Part shown: in pieces, positions 35,609 to 44,972 of the stretch | How the letters are laid out: every line of letters starts with the position of its first letter | How positions within the stretch are numbered: position 1 is the stretch's first letter | NCBI GenBank assembly: GCA_040756995.1 | Contig: JBFLYK010000014.1 | Coordinates: 1 to 64,000 of the forward strand | Source of the DNA: BP-133 sp040756995 | GTDB lineage: Bacteria; Actinomycetota; Acidimicrobiia; IMCC26256; BP-133 | Direction: 5' to 3' | Length of the DNA: 64,000 nucleotides | Notes under the pieces: model-generated | What the model was told of the DNA's origin: nothing | The model's input: only the letters and a program-made list of their open reading frames with translations | Databases searched by the model: none | Made by a program: the position numbers and the translations under genes

Positions 35609-36705
35609 CGCTCACCGAATCTCCGGAAGAAGCGGACCTCATCCGGGATACCGCTACGGCCTTTTTCGACCGCGCCGGAGGGGTCCGCCGGGCCCGGCAG
35701 CTACGGGACTCGGACGAGCGATACTCCCCGGATGTGTGGTCAGCCATGGCCGAACTGGGCTGGACCGGGATCACCGCACCGGCAGCGTACGGTGGAGCCG
35801 GGCTCAGCATCGCGGAAGCACTCCCAGTTCTGGAGGCGATGGGGCGAGTGCTCGCTCCCGAACCGCTCCTGTCGACAATCTTGGCTACCGAACTGATCCG
35901 GGTGGCTGGCACCGGCGGACAGCAGGAGGAATGGATTCCGGCTCTCAGCCAAGGTCGGACCGTCATGGCGGTAGCCGGTGTCCATAGCCGCCGATCATGT
36001 CGACTCCGGACGAACCTCCAAATCCAATGGGATGGCGAGAGCCTTGTCGTTCACGGTGAAGCAGGATTCGTTCCCGACGGTGGCCTCGCCACGGCGATTA
36101 TCGCCCTGAGTGCTGATGCTCCAGAAGGAGTGATCGTCCCGGTCGCCAGCGGCGGCGTGCGAGTAATCAGCCAGCCGATGATCGATAGTCGCGACTGGGC
36201 CATGATCGAATTTGATCATGTTCGGCTCCCAGCCACGGCCCGGCTCGAAGCCGCGCCGGAGATGTTCGACGCCGCCATCGACCGCGCCACGCTGGCCGGC
36301 TGCGGCGAGATGCTCGGCGCCATGTGGGAAGTGTATGACCGTACCCTTGCCTATACGAAGGAGCGAGTCCAGTTTGGTCAGCCCATCGGAAGCTTCCAGG
36401 CGGTCCAGCATCGTCTCGCCCGTCTCTATACGGAGTTGCTCGTCGCCGACGCTTCCGTTCGAGGTGCCTCCGAAGCGGTCGCGACCGATCAGCGCGAAGC
36501 CTCGGCCCTGGCGAGCGCGGCCAAAGCACGATGCAACGCCGTGGCCCGCCTCGTCAGCAAGGAAGGCATCCAGTTCCACGGCGGGATCGGAGTCACTGAC
36601 GAATGCGACATCGGACTGTTCATCAAGCGCCTCCGCATCACCCAGTTCCTCTTCGGTGACGACTCCTGGCACATCGACCGGTGGGCCACCCACCGAGGCT
36701 ATTGA
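35605..36705 (+). CDS. Acyl-CoA dehydrogenase, beta-type subunit of a split pair (pair 2)
   Basis: 366 residues, GTG start overlapping the alpha gene. It begins with the N-terminal helical domain (EEADLIRDTATAFFDRAGG), has TKERVQFGQPIGSFQAVQHRLARL in part (core QFGQPIGSFQ) and ends GIGVTDECDIGLFIKRLRI. The central domain is divergent and has no TEPEAGSD-type substrate motif. It is expected to be catalytically incomplete alone and to form an alpha2beta2 enzyme with the preceding subunit. It closes this overlapped string, which begins at the quinone-oxidoreductase-like gene. Confidence 0.86.
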   Translation: MTLTESPEEADLIRDTATAFFDRAGGVRRARQLRDSDERYSPDVWSAMAELGWTGITAPAAYGGAGLSIAEALPVLEAMGRVLAPEPLLSTILATELIRVAGTGGQQEEWIPALSQGRTVMAVAGVHSRRSCRLRTNLQIQWDGESLVVHGEAGFVPDGGLATAIIALSADAPEGVIVPVASGGVRVISQPMIDSRDWAMIEFDHVRLPATARLEAAPEMFDAAIDRATLAGCGEMLGAMWEVYDRTLAYTKERVQFGQPIGSFQAVQHRLARLYTELLVADASVRGASEAVATDQREASALASAAKARCNAVARLVSKEGIQFHGGIGVTDECDIGLFIKRLRITQFLFGDDSWHIDRWATHRGY

Positions 36706-36766
36706 GTGACGAGCGATGAGCACCGCGGAGACACATCCGACCGCAGGCAGAAAGGAAGAAAGGACG

Positions 36767-37984
36767 ATGGCTCTTCATCATCCTGTGATTGACGCGGACA
36801 CCCATTACTACGAACCGCGCGATGCCTTCAACCGGCACCTCGACCGCAAGCACTGGGAGAAAGGCATCCGGGTTGTCCGCGACGAACACGGCCGGGAACA
36901 GGTCCTGGTGGGCCACCGCCTGGTCCGCTTCATCATCCCCGAATTCGAAACCACCACGAGACCCGGCGCGCTTCGCGAGATGCTGCGGCGTATGTCCACT
37001 GGTGACTTCAAAGAATCCGACGCCCGCCAGTCGATCCAACCGGAATACCGCGACCGAAACGCCCGCTTGGCAAAGATGGACGGACAGGGAATCACCGCAT
37101 CGCTGCTCCTACCCACCATCGCGGTGGGCATCGAGCACTACATGCGCGATGACGTCCAGCAGACCTATCTGAACCTTCAGGCCTTCAACGAATGGCTCGA
37201 CGAAGACTGGGGATTCCACTACCAGGACCGCATCTTCGCCGTACCACTCGTCTCGCTGCTCGACGTGGACAACGCCGTCAAGCAACTCGAATGGTTGCTG
37301 AACCGGGGAGCCCGTATCATTCATATCCGGCCTGGGCCCACCGGCAACGGGCATTCACCCGCCGACCCCATCTACGATCCCTTCTGGGCGCGCGTTAACG
37401 AAGCCGGGATCGCCGTGGCATGCCACATTTCTGAATCCGGTTACAACGAATTGCTTTCTCCGCTGTGGGGCGAGTACCCCTACCCCTCGTCACACAAGCA
37501 GTCGGCCCTGCAGTGGAGTTGCTTCATGGGGGACCGGCCGATCATGGAGATGATCTCCGCCCTGATCTTCCACAACCTTTTCGGCCGCTACCCCAACGTC
37601 AAGGTCCTCAGCGTCGAGAACGGCTCCCTCTGGGTCCCATACCTCCTCAAGCAGATGGACAAGATGAACGGCATGGGCCGTAACGGCCCCTGGCTCGGCG
37701 GACGCCTCGCTCACCGGCCCAGCGAGATCTTCAAACAGCATGTCTTCGTCTCGCCCTACCACGAAGAAGACATCAAGGCGCTCGTCGCGCTCATTGGCGC
37801 CGAACGTGTCGTCTTCGGCTCCGACTTCCCTCACCCCGAAGGTCTTGCTGAACCCCTGGAGTTTGCCGACGCGCTCGAAGGGCTTCCTTCCGAAGCCATC
37901 CGGTCAATCATGTTCGACAACGCCAACCAGCTCCTCGGAGGTGTGATCACCGCGGACCAGTCCATCCCGGCGATGAGCGGGTGA
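36767..37984 (+). CDS. Amidohydrolase-2 (ACMSD-like) TIM-barrel metal-dependent hydrolase
   Basis: 405 residues from the ATG at 36767, preceded by AAGGAAGAAAGGA; an in-frame ATG at 36716 is less likely. The N-terminal metal motif is VIDADTHYYEP, with a D-x-D-x-H form. Later metal or catalytic residues are in VACHISESGYN and VFGSDFPHPEG. This subclass contains decarboxylases and hydrolases of aromatic or cyclic intermediates. Family members are common in terpenoid and aromatic catabolic clusters of actinobacteria, often with unknown reactions. Here it follows the second dehydrogenase pair. Confidence 0.85.
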   Translation: MALHHPVIDADTHYYEPRDAFNRHLDRKHWEKGIRVVRDEHGREQVLVGHRLVRFIIPEFETTTRPGALREMLRRMSTGDFKESDARQSIQPEYRDRNARLAKMDGQGITASLLLPTIAVGIEHYMRDDVQQTYLNLQAFNEWLDEDWGFHYQDRIFAVPLVSLLDVDNAVKQLEWLLNRGARIIHIRPGPTGNGHSPADPIYDPFWARVNEAGIAVACHISESGYNELLSPLWGEYPYPSSHKQSALQWSCFMGDRPIMEMISALIFHNLFGRYPNVKVLSVENGSLWVPYLLKQMDKMNGMGRNGPWLGGRLAHRPSEIFKQHVFVSPYHEEDIKALVALIGAERVVFGSDFPHPEGLAEPLEFADALEGLPSEAIRSIMFDNANQLLGGVITADQSIPAMSG

Positions 37985-38379
37985 GCGCTGTCCGAAAAGG
38001 AGCTCCTCCCGCCCCCAAGCAGTCGGTGTCTGCTGTGGCGGCCGCCTCCGTGCCGCCCAGATCAGGAGCTGCTGTTCTTCGAGGGTCTTGTCCTGAGGCG
38101 CTGGATGCCCGATCACCGGGGAGACAAAGAGGATCTCGCGTTCTTCGCCGAACGGTCCCCGGGTCGCCGCGCGACGGCTGACGTCGCGTCGGGAACGGCC
38201 CGGTCCTCAGCGACGCCACCAGATAGTGACCACCAGATAGCGGATCCCGAGGAGCCCACCGTCGTCCCCCGATTCCCCATCGCGTCAGATTTCGCCACGA
38301 ACCTACAACTGCCACGGGCCCTGCTGGGGAGATCTCTTCCAATTTCGATGCACACACTGGAGTGGAGCGGAGGCTCCCC
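37985..38379. other. Spacer without a recognised gene
   Basis: About 395 bases between the amidohydrolase and methyltransferase genes. One frame is open around 38060-38170 and reads in part LLFFEGLVLRRWMPDHRGDK, but it has no family I recognise and no start with a ribosome site. It may be a remnant or chance open frame. No strong hairpin terminator stands out. Confidence 0.4.
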
Positions 38380-39153
38380 ATGGACCTTCGGAAACCTCGC
38401 TACGCCCTACCGAATGCGTGGGAAAAGGCGCAGCGCCGACTGACACTCATGGGAGAGTGTCTCGACGGGAACACCCGTCGACGGATGCTGTCCATCGGAC
38501 TCGGCATGGGATGGCGATGTCTCGATGTCGGCGGGGGTAGCGGTTCGGTGGCCATCTGGTTGGCGGAGCGAGTCGCTCCGGACGGCAAGGTGGTCGTCAC
38601 TGATATCGATACCCGCTTCCTCGAGCCCATCCGCCGACCCGGTTTGGATGTCTGGCGCCATGATGTGGTCGTCGACTCTTTGCCTGAAGCTGAGTTCGAC
38701 CTCGTACACACCCGTTCTGTCCTCATGCACCTGCCCGAGCGGGAGACCGTCATGCGGCGCTTGGTCACTGCCTTACGCCCAGGCGGCTGGCTCGTAGTCG
38801 AGGAGAGCGACTTCTACCCAGTGGAGGCCTCCGCCGACGACCCCTACCGGTCAGGCTGGCTGGCGGCGAACCGCGGTTTGGAAGCGGCGGGAATGGCCCC
38901 ACGTTGGGCCCGGGAACTTCCGTCCGTGCTCGATCACCTCGGCCTGGTCGACATCGGAGCTGAGGCGGACGTCGCCATGTTCCAGGGCGGTTCGGACATG
39001 GCGCAACTGATGCAACTCGGCCTGTTGCAGGCCGGTGACCTCCTACCCGAGGACCAGCGAGGCGTAATCCACGTAGCAGTGGCGGCCCTCGAAAACCCGA
39101 AACGCTGGTTCCCGGGAACAGCGGTTGTGGCCGCGAGAGGCCGACGGCCGTGA
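38380..39153 (+). CDS. SAM-dependent methyltransferase, class I
   Basis: 257 residues from the ATG at 38380, supported by CGGAGG upstream; a GTG at 38362 is an alternative. Motif I for SAM binding is LDVGGGSGSVAIWLAE, followed by VVVTDIDTRFLE (the acidic residue at the end of strand 2) and DLVHTRSVLMHLPER. The closing region LRPGGWLVVEESDFYP is typical. It would methylate a small molecule, but its role within an acyl-CoA catabolic island is unclear. It stands apart from its neighbours, so it may be separately expressed. Confidence 0.82.
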   Translation: MDLRKPRYALPNAWEKAQRRLTLMGECLDGNTRRRMLSIGLGMGWRCLDVGGGSGSVAIWLAERVAPDGKVVVTDIDTRFLEPIRRPGLDVWRHDVVVDSLPEAEFDLVHTRSVLMHLPERETVMRRLVTALRPGGWLVVEESDFYPVEASADDPYRSGWLAANRGLEAAGMAPRWARELPSVLDHLGLVDIGAEADVAMFQGGSDMAQLMQLGLLQAGDLLPEDQRGVIHVAVAALENPKRWFPGTAVVAARGRRP

Positions 39154-39279
39154 GGTCGTTCGAGGGCCTTGGCGCTCGCGCCCTCCGATCGGACATGTTT
39201 CAATTCAAAGCGGGTCATCGGCCCAACGACCCGACCTCGGGGACGGGTCACGGGTGAGCCACGGTGGTGACAGACACGG

Positions 39280-41517
39280 ATGAACCTGGAGCTGAGCGAC
39301 GAACAAGAGTTGATGGTGCAGACCTTCCGCTCGTTCTTCCGGCGGGAGGTGCCGCTCAGTCTCGTACGGGCCGCGGCTACGTCGGGGAGCGTCGACAGGG
39401 GCCTCTGGGAGCGATTCATCGCCATGGGGGGGCATACCGTCGCGCTTCCCGTCAAGCTCGGCGGCGGCGGGGGCAGTTTGGTCGACGCCGCGCTGGTGGG
39501 TTTTGAAGCGGGTCGGGTCCTCGCGCCGATTCCCTACGCCGACACGGCCGCCGCCCTCAGGGCCGCGGCGCGCGGCCGTCCCGATCCCCTTGGGTGGGCC
39601 GGTGACGGTCCTTGGGCGGTCACGACCGAGGGAACAGTGACCGACGGTCCCCGGGGCTTGACCGGGACGGTCCGGTGGCTGGCTGCCGGATCTGCAGCCA
39701 GGTTCGTACTCCTGTTCCTCAGAGACGGTTCCGCCGCGGTGTTGCCGGTTGACCCTGATGGGTCGGTTACGCCGCTCTCGAACCTCGCTGGGCTGCCGTG
39801 CGCCACAGTGGACTTCGTAGACACGACGGCCCTCGCCCGCTGGTCGGTCGAACCCCACGAGGCCGACGAGACTCTGGCCGAGCTGCGGCTACTCTATGCG
39901 GCCCTCCTCGTCGGATGCGGGCGGACCGCGCTTGACCTCGCGGTTGGCCATGTGCGGGAGCGGCGCCAGTTCGGCCATCCCATCGGCTCCTTCCAGACCA
40001 TCCAACACCGCTTGGCGGATTGCGTGATCGCGCTTGATGCTGCTGAGCTTCTCGTGCTGCGGGCCGCAGCCTACGAAGGAGAGGTCTCCGAGCTGGTCGG
40101 GCGAGCCGCGATGGCCTCCCTCCAGGCAGGTGAGGCGGCCGAGCAGACGGCCACCGAAGCGCTCCAGTTTTTCGGAGGGTACGGCTACACGCTGGAGTAC
40201 GACATCCAGCTCTTCCTCCGCTACGCCAAGAGCCTCGCCGTGATCGTCCGCGACCAGGAACGGATCCTCGACGAAGTCCCGCTCCGTCCCGCTGACCTCC
40301 TCGACGCCGCCGAATCCGACTCCGACCGTCAGCGGAGCCGACGCCTCCACCAGGCCGGCGGAGTGGAATTCCGACGCGGCGACGAGGAAGCGTCGTTCGC
40401 CGAGGACGTCCGCCGGTTCCTTGCCGTGCACCTGACGGAGGAAGTCCGCGCCCGGGTCGGTGAAACCGGAACGGGCTACGACCCCGGGTTTCACCGGGCG
40501 ATGGCGCAGCGGGGCTGGATCTGTGCCTCGCTCCCGACCGACGCCGGGGGAGGCGGCCTGGACCCGGCCCGGACCGCCGTGCTGTGGGAGATGATGTATT
40601 ACGCCGACGCTCCCGTCGAAGCACAGCAGTTGAGCGAGATCGTGGCGTCCATCGTCGCCCAGGTGGGGACCCATGACCAGCGTGGGGAAATCCTGGCGCC
40701 GATCGTACGCGGCGATCTGCTCTGCGCGCTCGGCTACACCGAGCCGGATGCCGGTTCGGACCTGGCTGCCGTCGCATCCAGGGCAGAACGTGTGGACGGC
40801 GGCTACCTGATCAACGGCACAAAGATGTTCACGACCATGGCGCACGTCGCGGACTATGTCCTGTTGCTCGTCCGCACCGACCCCGACGCCCCTAAGCACA
40901 GGGGATTGTCGCTGTTCCTGGTTCCGCTCCGTGACGAAGGCGTCGAGATCCAACCGATCCACACGCTGGGTGGGGAGCGAACCAACACGACGTTCTATCG
41001 GGACGTGTTTGTGCCTGAGGGTATGCGAGTCGGTCCCGAGAACGCCGGGTGGTCAGTGCTGAACATGGGTTTGGCCGTCGAGCGGGCCGCGGTCGGCGGG
41101 TTCGTCGGCCGTGCCTGGCGGGTGTACGACGACGTGATCTCCGCCCTGCAGGGGGAGCAGAACGGTCGGCTGTCACCGGCCCTGCAGCGGCACATGGCCG
41201 AGCAGCGGACGAGGATCGAAGCAGCCTCGGTGCTCTGCGACCGGGTCTACTGCCATCTGGCCAGTGGACGAGCGCCCGACGTGGAGGCGGCCATGGCGAA
41301 AATCGCGGCCACCGACACGTTCAAAGGGCTGGCGCGGCGGGCGCTCGACCTTGCCGGGCCGGTGGGGCTCCTCTCTCGCCCACTCGGCGATCCGTCCCTG
41401 ACCGGGCGGCTTGAGCATGCCTTCCGCCACGCTCAAATCAGCACCATCTACGCGGGTGCCAACGAGGTGCTCCGCAACCTCGTCGCAAACCGCGGCCTCG
41501 CCTTGCCTCGAAGTTGA
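39280..41517 (+). CDS. Fused acyl-CoA dehydrogenase: beta-type and alpha-type domains in one chain
   Basis: 745 residues holding two dehydrogenase domains. Residues 1 to about 350 resemble the small beta subunits (NLELSDEQELMVQTFRSFF, RRQFGHPIGSFQTIQHRLAD, FFGGYGYTLEYDIQLFLRY). Residues about 370-745 resemble the alpha subunits (GYTEPDAGSDLAAVASR, KMFTTMAHVADYVLLLVRT, ISTIYAGANEVLRNLVANR). At the medium-chain catalytic Glu position the alpha half has Ala. The linker (about 345-375) is polar. The fusion would fix the 1:1 ratio that the other two pairs reach through overlapping genes. The order is beta-alpha, opposite to the gene order of the split pairs. Confidence 0.87.
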   Translation: MNLELSDEQELMVQTFRSFFRREVPLSLVRAAATSGSVDRGLWERFIAMGGHTVALPVKLGGGGGSLVDAALVGFEAGRVLAPIPYADTAAALRAAARGRPDPLGWAGDGPWAVTTEGTVTDGPRGLTGTVRWLAAGSAARFVLLFLRDGSAAVLPVDPDGSVTPLSNLAGLPCATVDFVDTTALARWSVEPHEADETLAELRLLYAALLVGCGRTALDLAVGHVRERRQFGHPIGSFQTIQHRLADCVIALDAAELLVLRAAAYEGEVSELVGRAAMASLQAGEAAEQTATEALQFFGGYGYTLEYDIQLFLRYAKSLAVIVRDQERILDEVPLRPADLLDAAESDSDRQRSRRLHQAGGVEFRRGDEEASFAEDVRRFLAVHLTEEVRARVGETGTGYDPGFHRAMAQRGWICASLPTDAGGGGLDPARTAVLWEMMYYADAPVEAQQLSEIVASIVAQVGTHDQRGEILAPIVRGDLLCALGYTEPDAGSDLAAVASRAERVDGGYLINGTKMFTTMAHVADYVLLLVRTDPDAPKHRGLSLFLVPLRDEGVEIQPIHTLGGERTNTTFYRDVFVPEGMRVGPENAGWSVLNMGLAVERAAVGGFVGRAWRVYDDVISALQGEQNGRLSPALQRHMAEQRTRIEAASVLCDRVYCHLASGRAPDVEAAMAKIAATDTFKGLARRALDLAGPVGLLSRPLGDPSLTGRLEHAFRHAQISTIYAGANEVLRNLVANRGLALPRS

Positions 41518-41611
41518 CGTACGGGGTAACGAGCCAGCACGGCGACTTGACACCAACCCCCAAACGCCGCCCGGTCGCCGCAGTTCGCCGGCGAGTGTGT
41601 TCAGAACTTCA

Positions 41612-42343
41612 TCAGGACGGTTCGAAGCGCTGCCGGAATTCGAAGTGATGGGGCGAGTGCCAGGAGACCGAAACCTCGAACAGTCCGACTTCGTCGGCGA
41701 AGAACCGACGCGTGACCTTGAGCGCTGGCGTCCCGGGAGCGGCACCTAGGCGGTGGCTGACGGACTTGGGGAGCGAAACGGCGGCTACCGTTTGTTCGAT
41801 GTGAGCGAGGGTCACGCCGTAGCGGTCCACGACCCGATTGAAAATGGCCTCGGAGGTCGGCCTGCCGGTCGGAACGGCCTCGGCGTATTCCGAGCGGATG
41901 CACAGGGTGAGAACGGCGATGGCCCGACCGGTGGCGGTACTCCTACGGATGCCGGAAATACTCATCCAGTCGTCATGGGGGCCAAGCGCCAACTCCCGGA
42001 CCAGCGCAGCGGACGCCCGACGGGTGCGGGACCCGAACTCGACCAAGGTCTCCGTGGCGTAATGGAGGACATCCCGCTCCGAGCGAGCCGACATGACATA
42101 CGCGGGGCGCGCGGCGCGGGCAACCACGCGGCTACCGCGGCCCTGGTGGCGGTCAATCAGGCCGGCTTCCTCAAGGCGGCGCAACGCTTCTCGAACCGTG
42201 AACCGACTTACCCGGTGGGAGGCGCACAATTGGGCTTCGGTCGGCAAATCGTCGCCGACATCATATACACCCCGACGGATCTTGTCGGTTAGGTAACCGG
42301 CGAGCTCGAGGTAGCGGGGTAGCCGCTTGGCGGAAGTCGACAC
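41612..42343 (-). CDS. GntR-family regulator with UTRA domain
   Basis: 243 residues from the GTG at 42343, chosen because AAGGA lies 6 bases upstream; a GTG at 42358 is also in frame. The N-terminal winged helix has LPRYLELAGYLTDKIRRG, LPTEAQLCASHRVSRFTVREALRRLE and the wing LIDRHQGRGSRVV. The rest is a HutC/UTRA-type effector domain (VFNRVVDRYGV-like region, closing KVTRRFFADEVGLFEVSVSW in part). It is convergent with the fused dehydrogenase and lies downstream of the leftward crotonase and racemase genes, which it may control. Confidence 0.86.
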   Translation of the reverse strand: MSTSAKRLPRYLELAGYLTDKIRRGVYDVGDDLPTEAQLCASHRVSRFTVREALRRLEEAGLIDRHQGRGSRVVARAARPAYVMSARSERDVLHYATETLVEFGSRTRRASAALVRELALGPHDDWMSISGIRRSTATGRAIAVLTLCIRSEYAEAVPTGRPTSEAIFNRVVDRYGVTLAHIEQTVAAVSLPKSVSHRLGAAPGTPALKVTRRFFADEVGLFEVSVSWHSPHHFEFRQRFEPS

Positions 42344-42382
42344 ACACCATCCTTGCACGATGAGCCCAAGATGATCGTAGTG

Positions 42383-43153
42383 CTACCGCCCTTCGAACCG
42401 CGTGCTGCGGTTGTCCCGGAAGGCGAGCAGGGCAGCAGCCACGTCGCGGGAATCCAGGGCGACGGCTTGCGCCGTGGCCTCTGCTTCGAGCGCTTCGACC
42501 ATCGACATCTCGAAGGACTGGTTCAAGAGCCGCTTGATCATCGACAGCGCCAGGGGCGGCCCTTCGGCCAGTCGTATCGCCCAAGCAGCGACGACATCGT
42601 CGAGCTCGGCTTCGGGCACGACCCGGTTCACCAGCCCGAACGCTGCGGCTTCCTCGGCGGTGACGACATCTCCGAACAGCGCGAGTTCCTTCGCCCGGTG
42701 GAGGCCGACAAGCCGTGGAAGAAGCCACGACGCCCCATAATCCAAGGACAGGCCCCGCTGGACAAAGATTTGTGAGAATCGGGCGTCCTGCCCGGCCACG
42801 ATGAGGTCACATCCGAGGGCGAGGTTCGCACCCGCGCCGACGGCGACGCCGCGGATCTTGGCGATGGTAGGCTGGCGGATGGCGTGCAAGGCTCGGGGCA
42901 CCTTCTGCACGAAGCGCATCCAGTCCAGCTTGTGCATTCCGGTGACCGGCTTCTCGGATAGGTCAGCACCGGCGCAGAACGACCCGCCGGCGCCGGTGAG
43001 CACCACCGCTCGGTCGCCGCTATTGTCGTCGATCTCGGCCAGGGCCTCGAGCAGCTCGCGAAACATCGCGGGGTTCAGGGCGTTCTTCTTCTCCGGCCGG
43101 TTCAGGGTCACGGTCACTACGCCCCCTGCCCGCGTCACGTCCAAAGTTTCCAT
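42383..43153 (-). CDS. Enoyl-CoA hydratase/isomerase, PaaG-like
   Basis: 256 residues. Motifs are LNRPEKKNALNPAMF, oxyanion loop GSFCAGADLSEK and RGVAVGAGANLALGCDL. Asn takes the place of the first catalytic Glu, while Asp in RGLSLDYGASWLLPRLVG matches the Asp of PaaG-type delta3-delta2 isomerases. It is therefore more likely an isomerase that moves a double bond of an enoyl-CoA than a hydratase. It follows the racemase gene by about 30 bases on the same strand, so the two are probably co-transcribed. Confidence 0.86.
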   Translation of the reverse strand: METLDVTRAGGVVTVTLNRPEKKNALNPAMFRELLEALAEIDDNSGDRAVVLTGAGGSFCAGADLSEKPVTGMHKLDWMRFVQKVPRALHAIRQPTIAKIRGVAVGAGANLALGCDLIVAGQDARFSQIFVQRGLSLDYGASWLLPRLVGLHRAKELALFGDVVTAEEAAAFGLVNRVVPEAELDDVVAAWAIRLAEGPPLALSMIKRLLNQSFEMSMVEALEAEATAQAVALDSRDVAAALLAFRDNRSTRFEGR

Positions 43154-43183
43154 CGGTGTTCCCTCCGCTGTGGGGTGAGGTAT

Positions 43184-44335
43184 TCAGGCGACAACGCCCA
43201 CGTCGCGCAGGCGTTCGCGATCGACGACATCGAAATCGATCTCGGCCAAGACCTCGTCGGTGTGCTCCCCCGGGAAGCGAGGCGGGCGGCGCGGGTGCTC
43301 CAGCGGAGTTCGACTGAACCGCGGAGCCGGCGCTGGCTGTACGACGCCGTTCAGGCCCAGGAACGTGCCCCGGTGGCGGTTGTGCACGTCGTCGGCCGCT
43401 TCCGCGGCCGACAGGACCGGCGCCACACAGGCGTCCGACCCGTGGAAGATGGCGCACCATTCGTCTCGTGGCTTGTCGCGGAACCGCTCGGCCAGTCGAC
43501 GCCGCAACTCGGTCCAGCGTCGACGGTCCATGCGGTCCGGCCACTCGTCAGGGTCCAGGCCGCAACGACGGAGAAGCTCCTCGAAGAACCGCCGTTCAAG
43601 AGCGCCTACGGAGAGCAGCCCACCGTCTGCGGTTTCGTAGACGTCATAGAATGGCGCCCCGGAATCCAACAGATTTGAACCCCGGGCGTCGGTCCAGCTT
43701 CCTTCAGCGAAGCTGCCGTAGATGCTGGTCATCAGGAGCGCGGCGCCATCGACCATGGCGGCGTCCACGACTTGACCGGCGCCCGTGGCCCGCGCCTCAA
43801 GGAGCGCGCTCACCACCCCGAGACTGAGCAGGAGGCCTCCACCTCCCATGTCGCCGATCAGGTTGAGCGGCGGAGCAGGAAGCTCGCCGGCCCGCCCGAG
43901 ATGGTACAGGACACCAGCGACGGCGATGTAGTTGATGTCATGTCCGGCCATGGTGGCGTAGGGTCCACTCTGCCCCCACCCGGTCATTCGCCCGTAGACC
44001 AGCCTGGGGTTCACCGCCCGGCAATCGTCCGGGCCGACGCCCATGCGCTCTGCCACTCCGGGTCGGAACCCCTCGATGAGCACCTCAGCGGTCTTGACGA
44101 GTCGGAGCACGATGGCTGTGCCCTCTGGACGCTTGAGATCGATGACGATGGAACGACGGCCGCGGAGCAGCGGATCTCGAGCCGAAGCGGCATCAGCCCG
44201 CTTGGAGCGGCCTGGTCGGTCGACCCGGATGACGTCGGCGCCGAGGTCGGCGAGGAGCATCGCCGCGAAGGGAGCAGCTCCGAGACCGGCGATCTCGATG
44301 ACGCGAACCCCGTTGAGTGGACCGGATCTCGTCAT
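43184..44335 (-). CDS. mcr: Alpha-methylacyl-CoA racemase (CaiB/BaiF family)
   Basis: 383 residues from the ATG at 44335 (GGAAG nearby); an in-frame GTG lies 21 bases upstream. The family III CoA-transferase fold is modified as in mycobacterial racemase. The catalytic His132 (GHDINYIAVAG), Asp162 (GDMGGGG) and Glu247 (SVGALERRF) match the known His/Asp/Glu set with the same spacing. PAPRFSRTP near the C-terminus is also typical. The enzyme inverts the 2-methyl centre of branched acyl-CoAs such as sterol side-chain or pristanoyl-CoA esters, allowing stereospecific dehydrogenases to act. This is the clearest sign of an alpha-methyl-branched substrate. Confidence 0.9.
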   Translation of the reverse strand: MTRSGPLNGVRVIEIAGLGAAPFAAMLLADLGADVIRVDRPGRSKRADAASARDPLLRGRRSIVIDLKRPEGTAIVLRLVKTAEVLIEGFRPGVAERMGVGPDDCRAVNPRLVYGRMTGWGQSGPYATMAGHDINYIAVAGVLYHLGRAGELPAPPLNLIGDMGGGGLLLSLGVVSALLEARATGAGQVVDAAMVDGAALLMTSIYGSFAEGSWTDARGSNLLDSGAPFYDVYETADGGLLSVGALERRFFEELLRRCGLDPDEWPDRMDRRRWTELRRRLAERFRDKPRDEWCAIFHGSDACVAPVLSAAEAADDVHNRHRGTFLGLNGVVQPAPAPRFSRTPLEHPRRPPRFPGEHTDEVLAEIDFDVVDRERLRDVGVVA

Positions 44336-44429
44336 GTCAGCTTCCCGGAAGGCCACGTCTGACCGGCCGTGCTTCTTCTCCGGTTTGCTTCCAAATTCGT
44401 GTACAACCGTGATTGTGGCATCTGTGCTC

Positions 44430-44963
44430 CTACGGCGCTGCGTCGCGCTTCAGGCCAAGGACTCGCTCGGCGACGATGTTGCCTTGGATCTCGTTGGTTC
44501 CACCACCGATCTGCGTGTCGGGGCCTCCGAGGGCCGAACTCTGACCAGGCGTATGTCCCCCATTCGCCGGTATCGGCGAGACGGTGTCTGAGCACGGCGA
44601 TGAGCAAGTCCGGAAACGGCCAGGAGGTTCGCCGGGTGGGCCGATCTTGGTGGAGCGACATCTCCGGCCCCGGGCAGGCGAAGGGCTTCTCCCCACGCGG
44701 TTGTACCGGGCGACACCCAAGGCGATGTAGACCGAGGCAGTCCTGTCGGATCACCGGGTCATGGTTTCGACCCATCATGCGGATGAGCGCGGTGAGGCGA
44801 GCGCTAGAGAGGGATTCCGGTGCCACCGGTCCCGGTGCTGACGATGGAACTCCGTTCGAACATGAGCGTCGTGAGGCACAGGCCCGGCGAGACGCCGTCG
44901 TCGGGTGTGCCTTGCCCTTCGATGTAAACCCCCAACGAAGCGACCTCCACGTGGAATGACGTT
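44430..44963 (-). pseudogene. Acyl-CoA dehydrogenase remnant, C-terminal half
   Basis: Three frames on the minus strand together spell the second half of an acyl-CoA dehydrogenase. The upstream piece reads VEVASLGVYIEGQGTPDDG and then CLTTLMFERSSI. A middle piece reads LTALIRMMGRNHDPVIRQD, then DLLIAVLRHRLADTGEWGTY. The end piece reads QIGGGTNEIQGNIVAERVLG and stops at 44430. The N-terminal half is missing and at least two frameshifts separate the pieces. It lies directly upstream of the racemase gene on the same strand and was probably once part of that operon. Confidence 0.82.
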
Positions 44964-44972
44964 TACGTGAGA

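Noticed and set aside
38105..38443. Rightward 112-codon frame before the methyltransferase gene
   Set aside because: It overlaps the methyltransferase start and loses protein-like composition after about 30 codons; kept only as a possible remnant.
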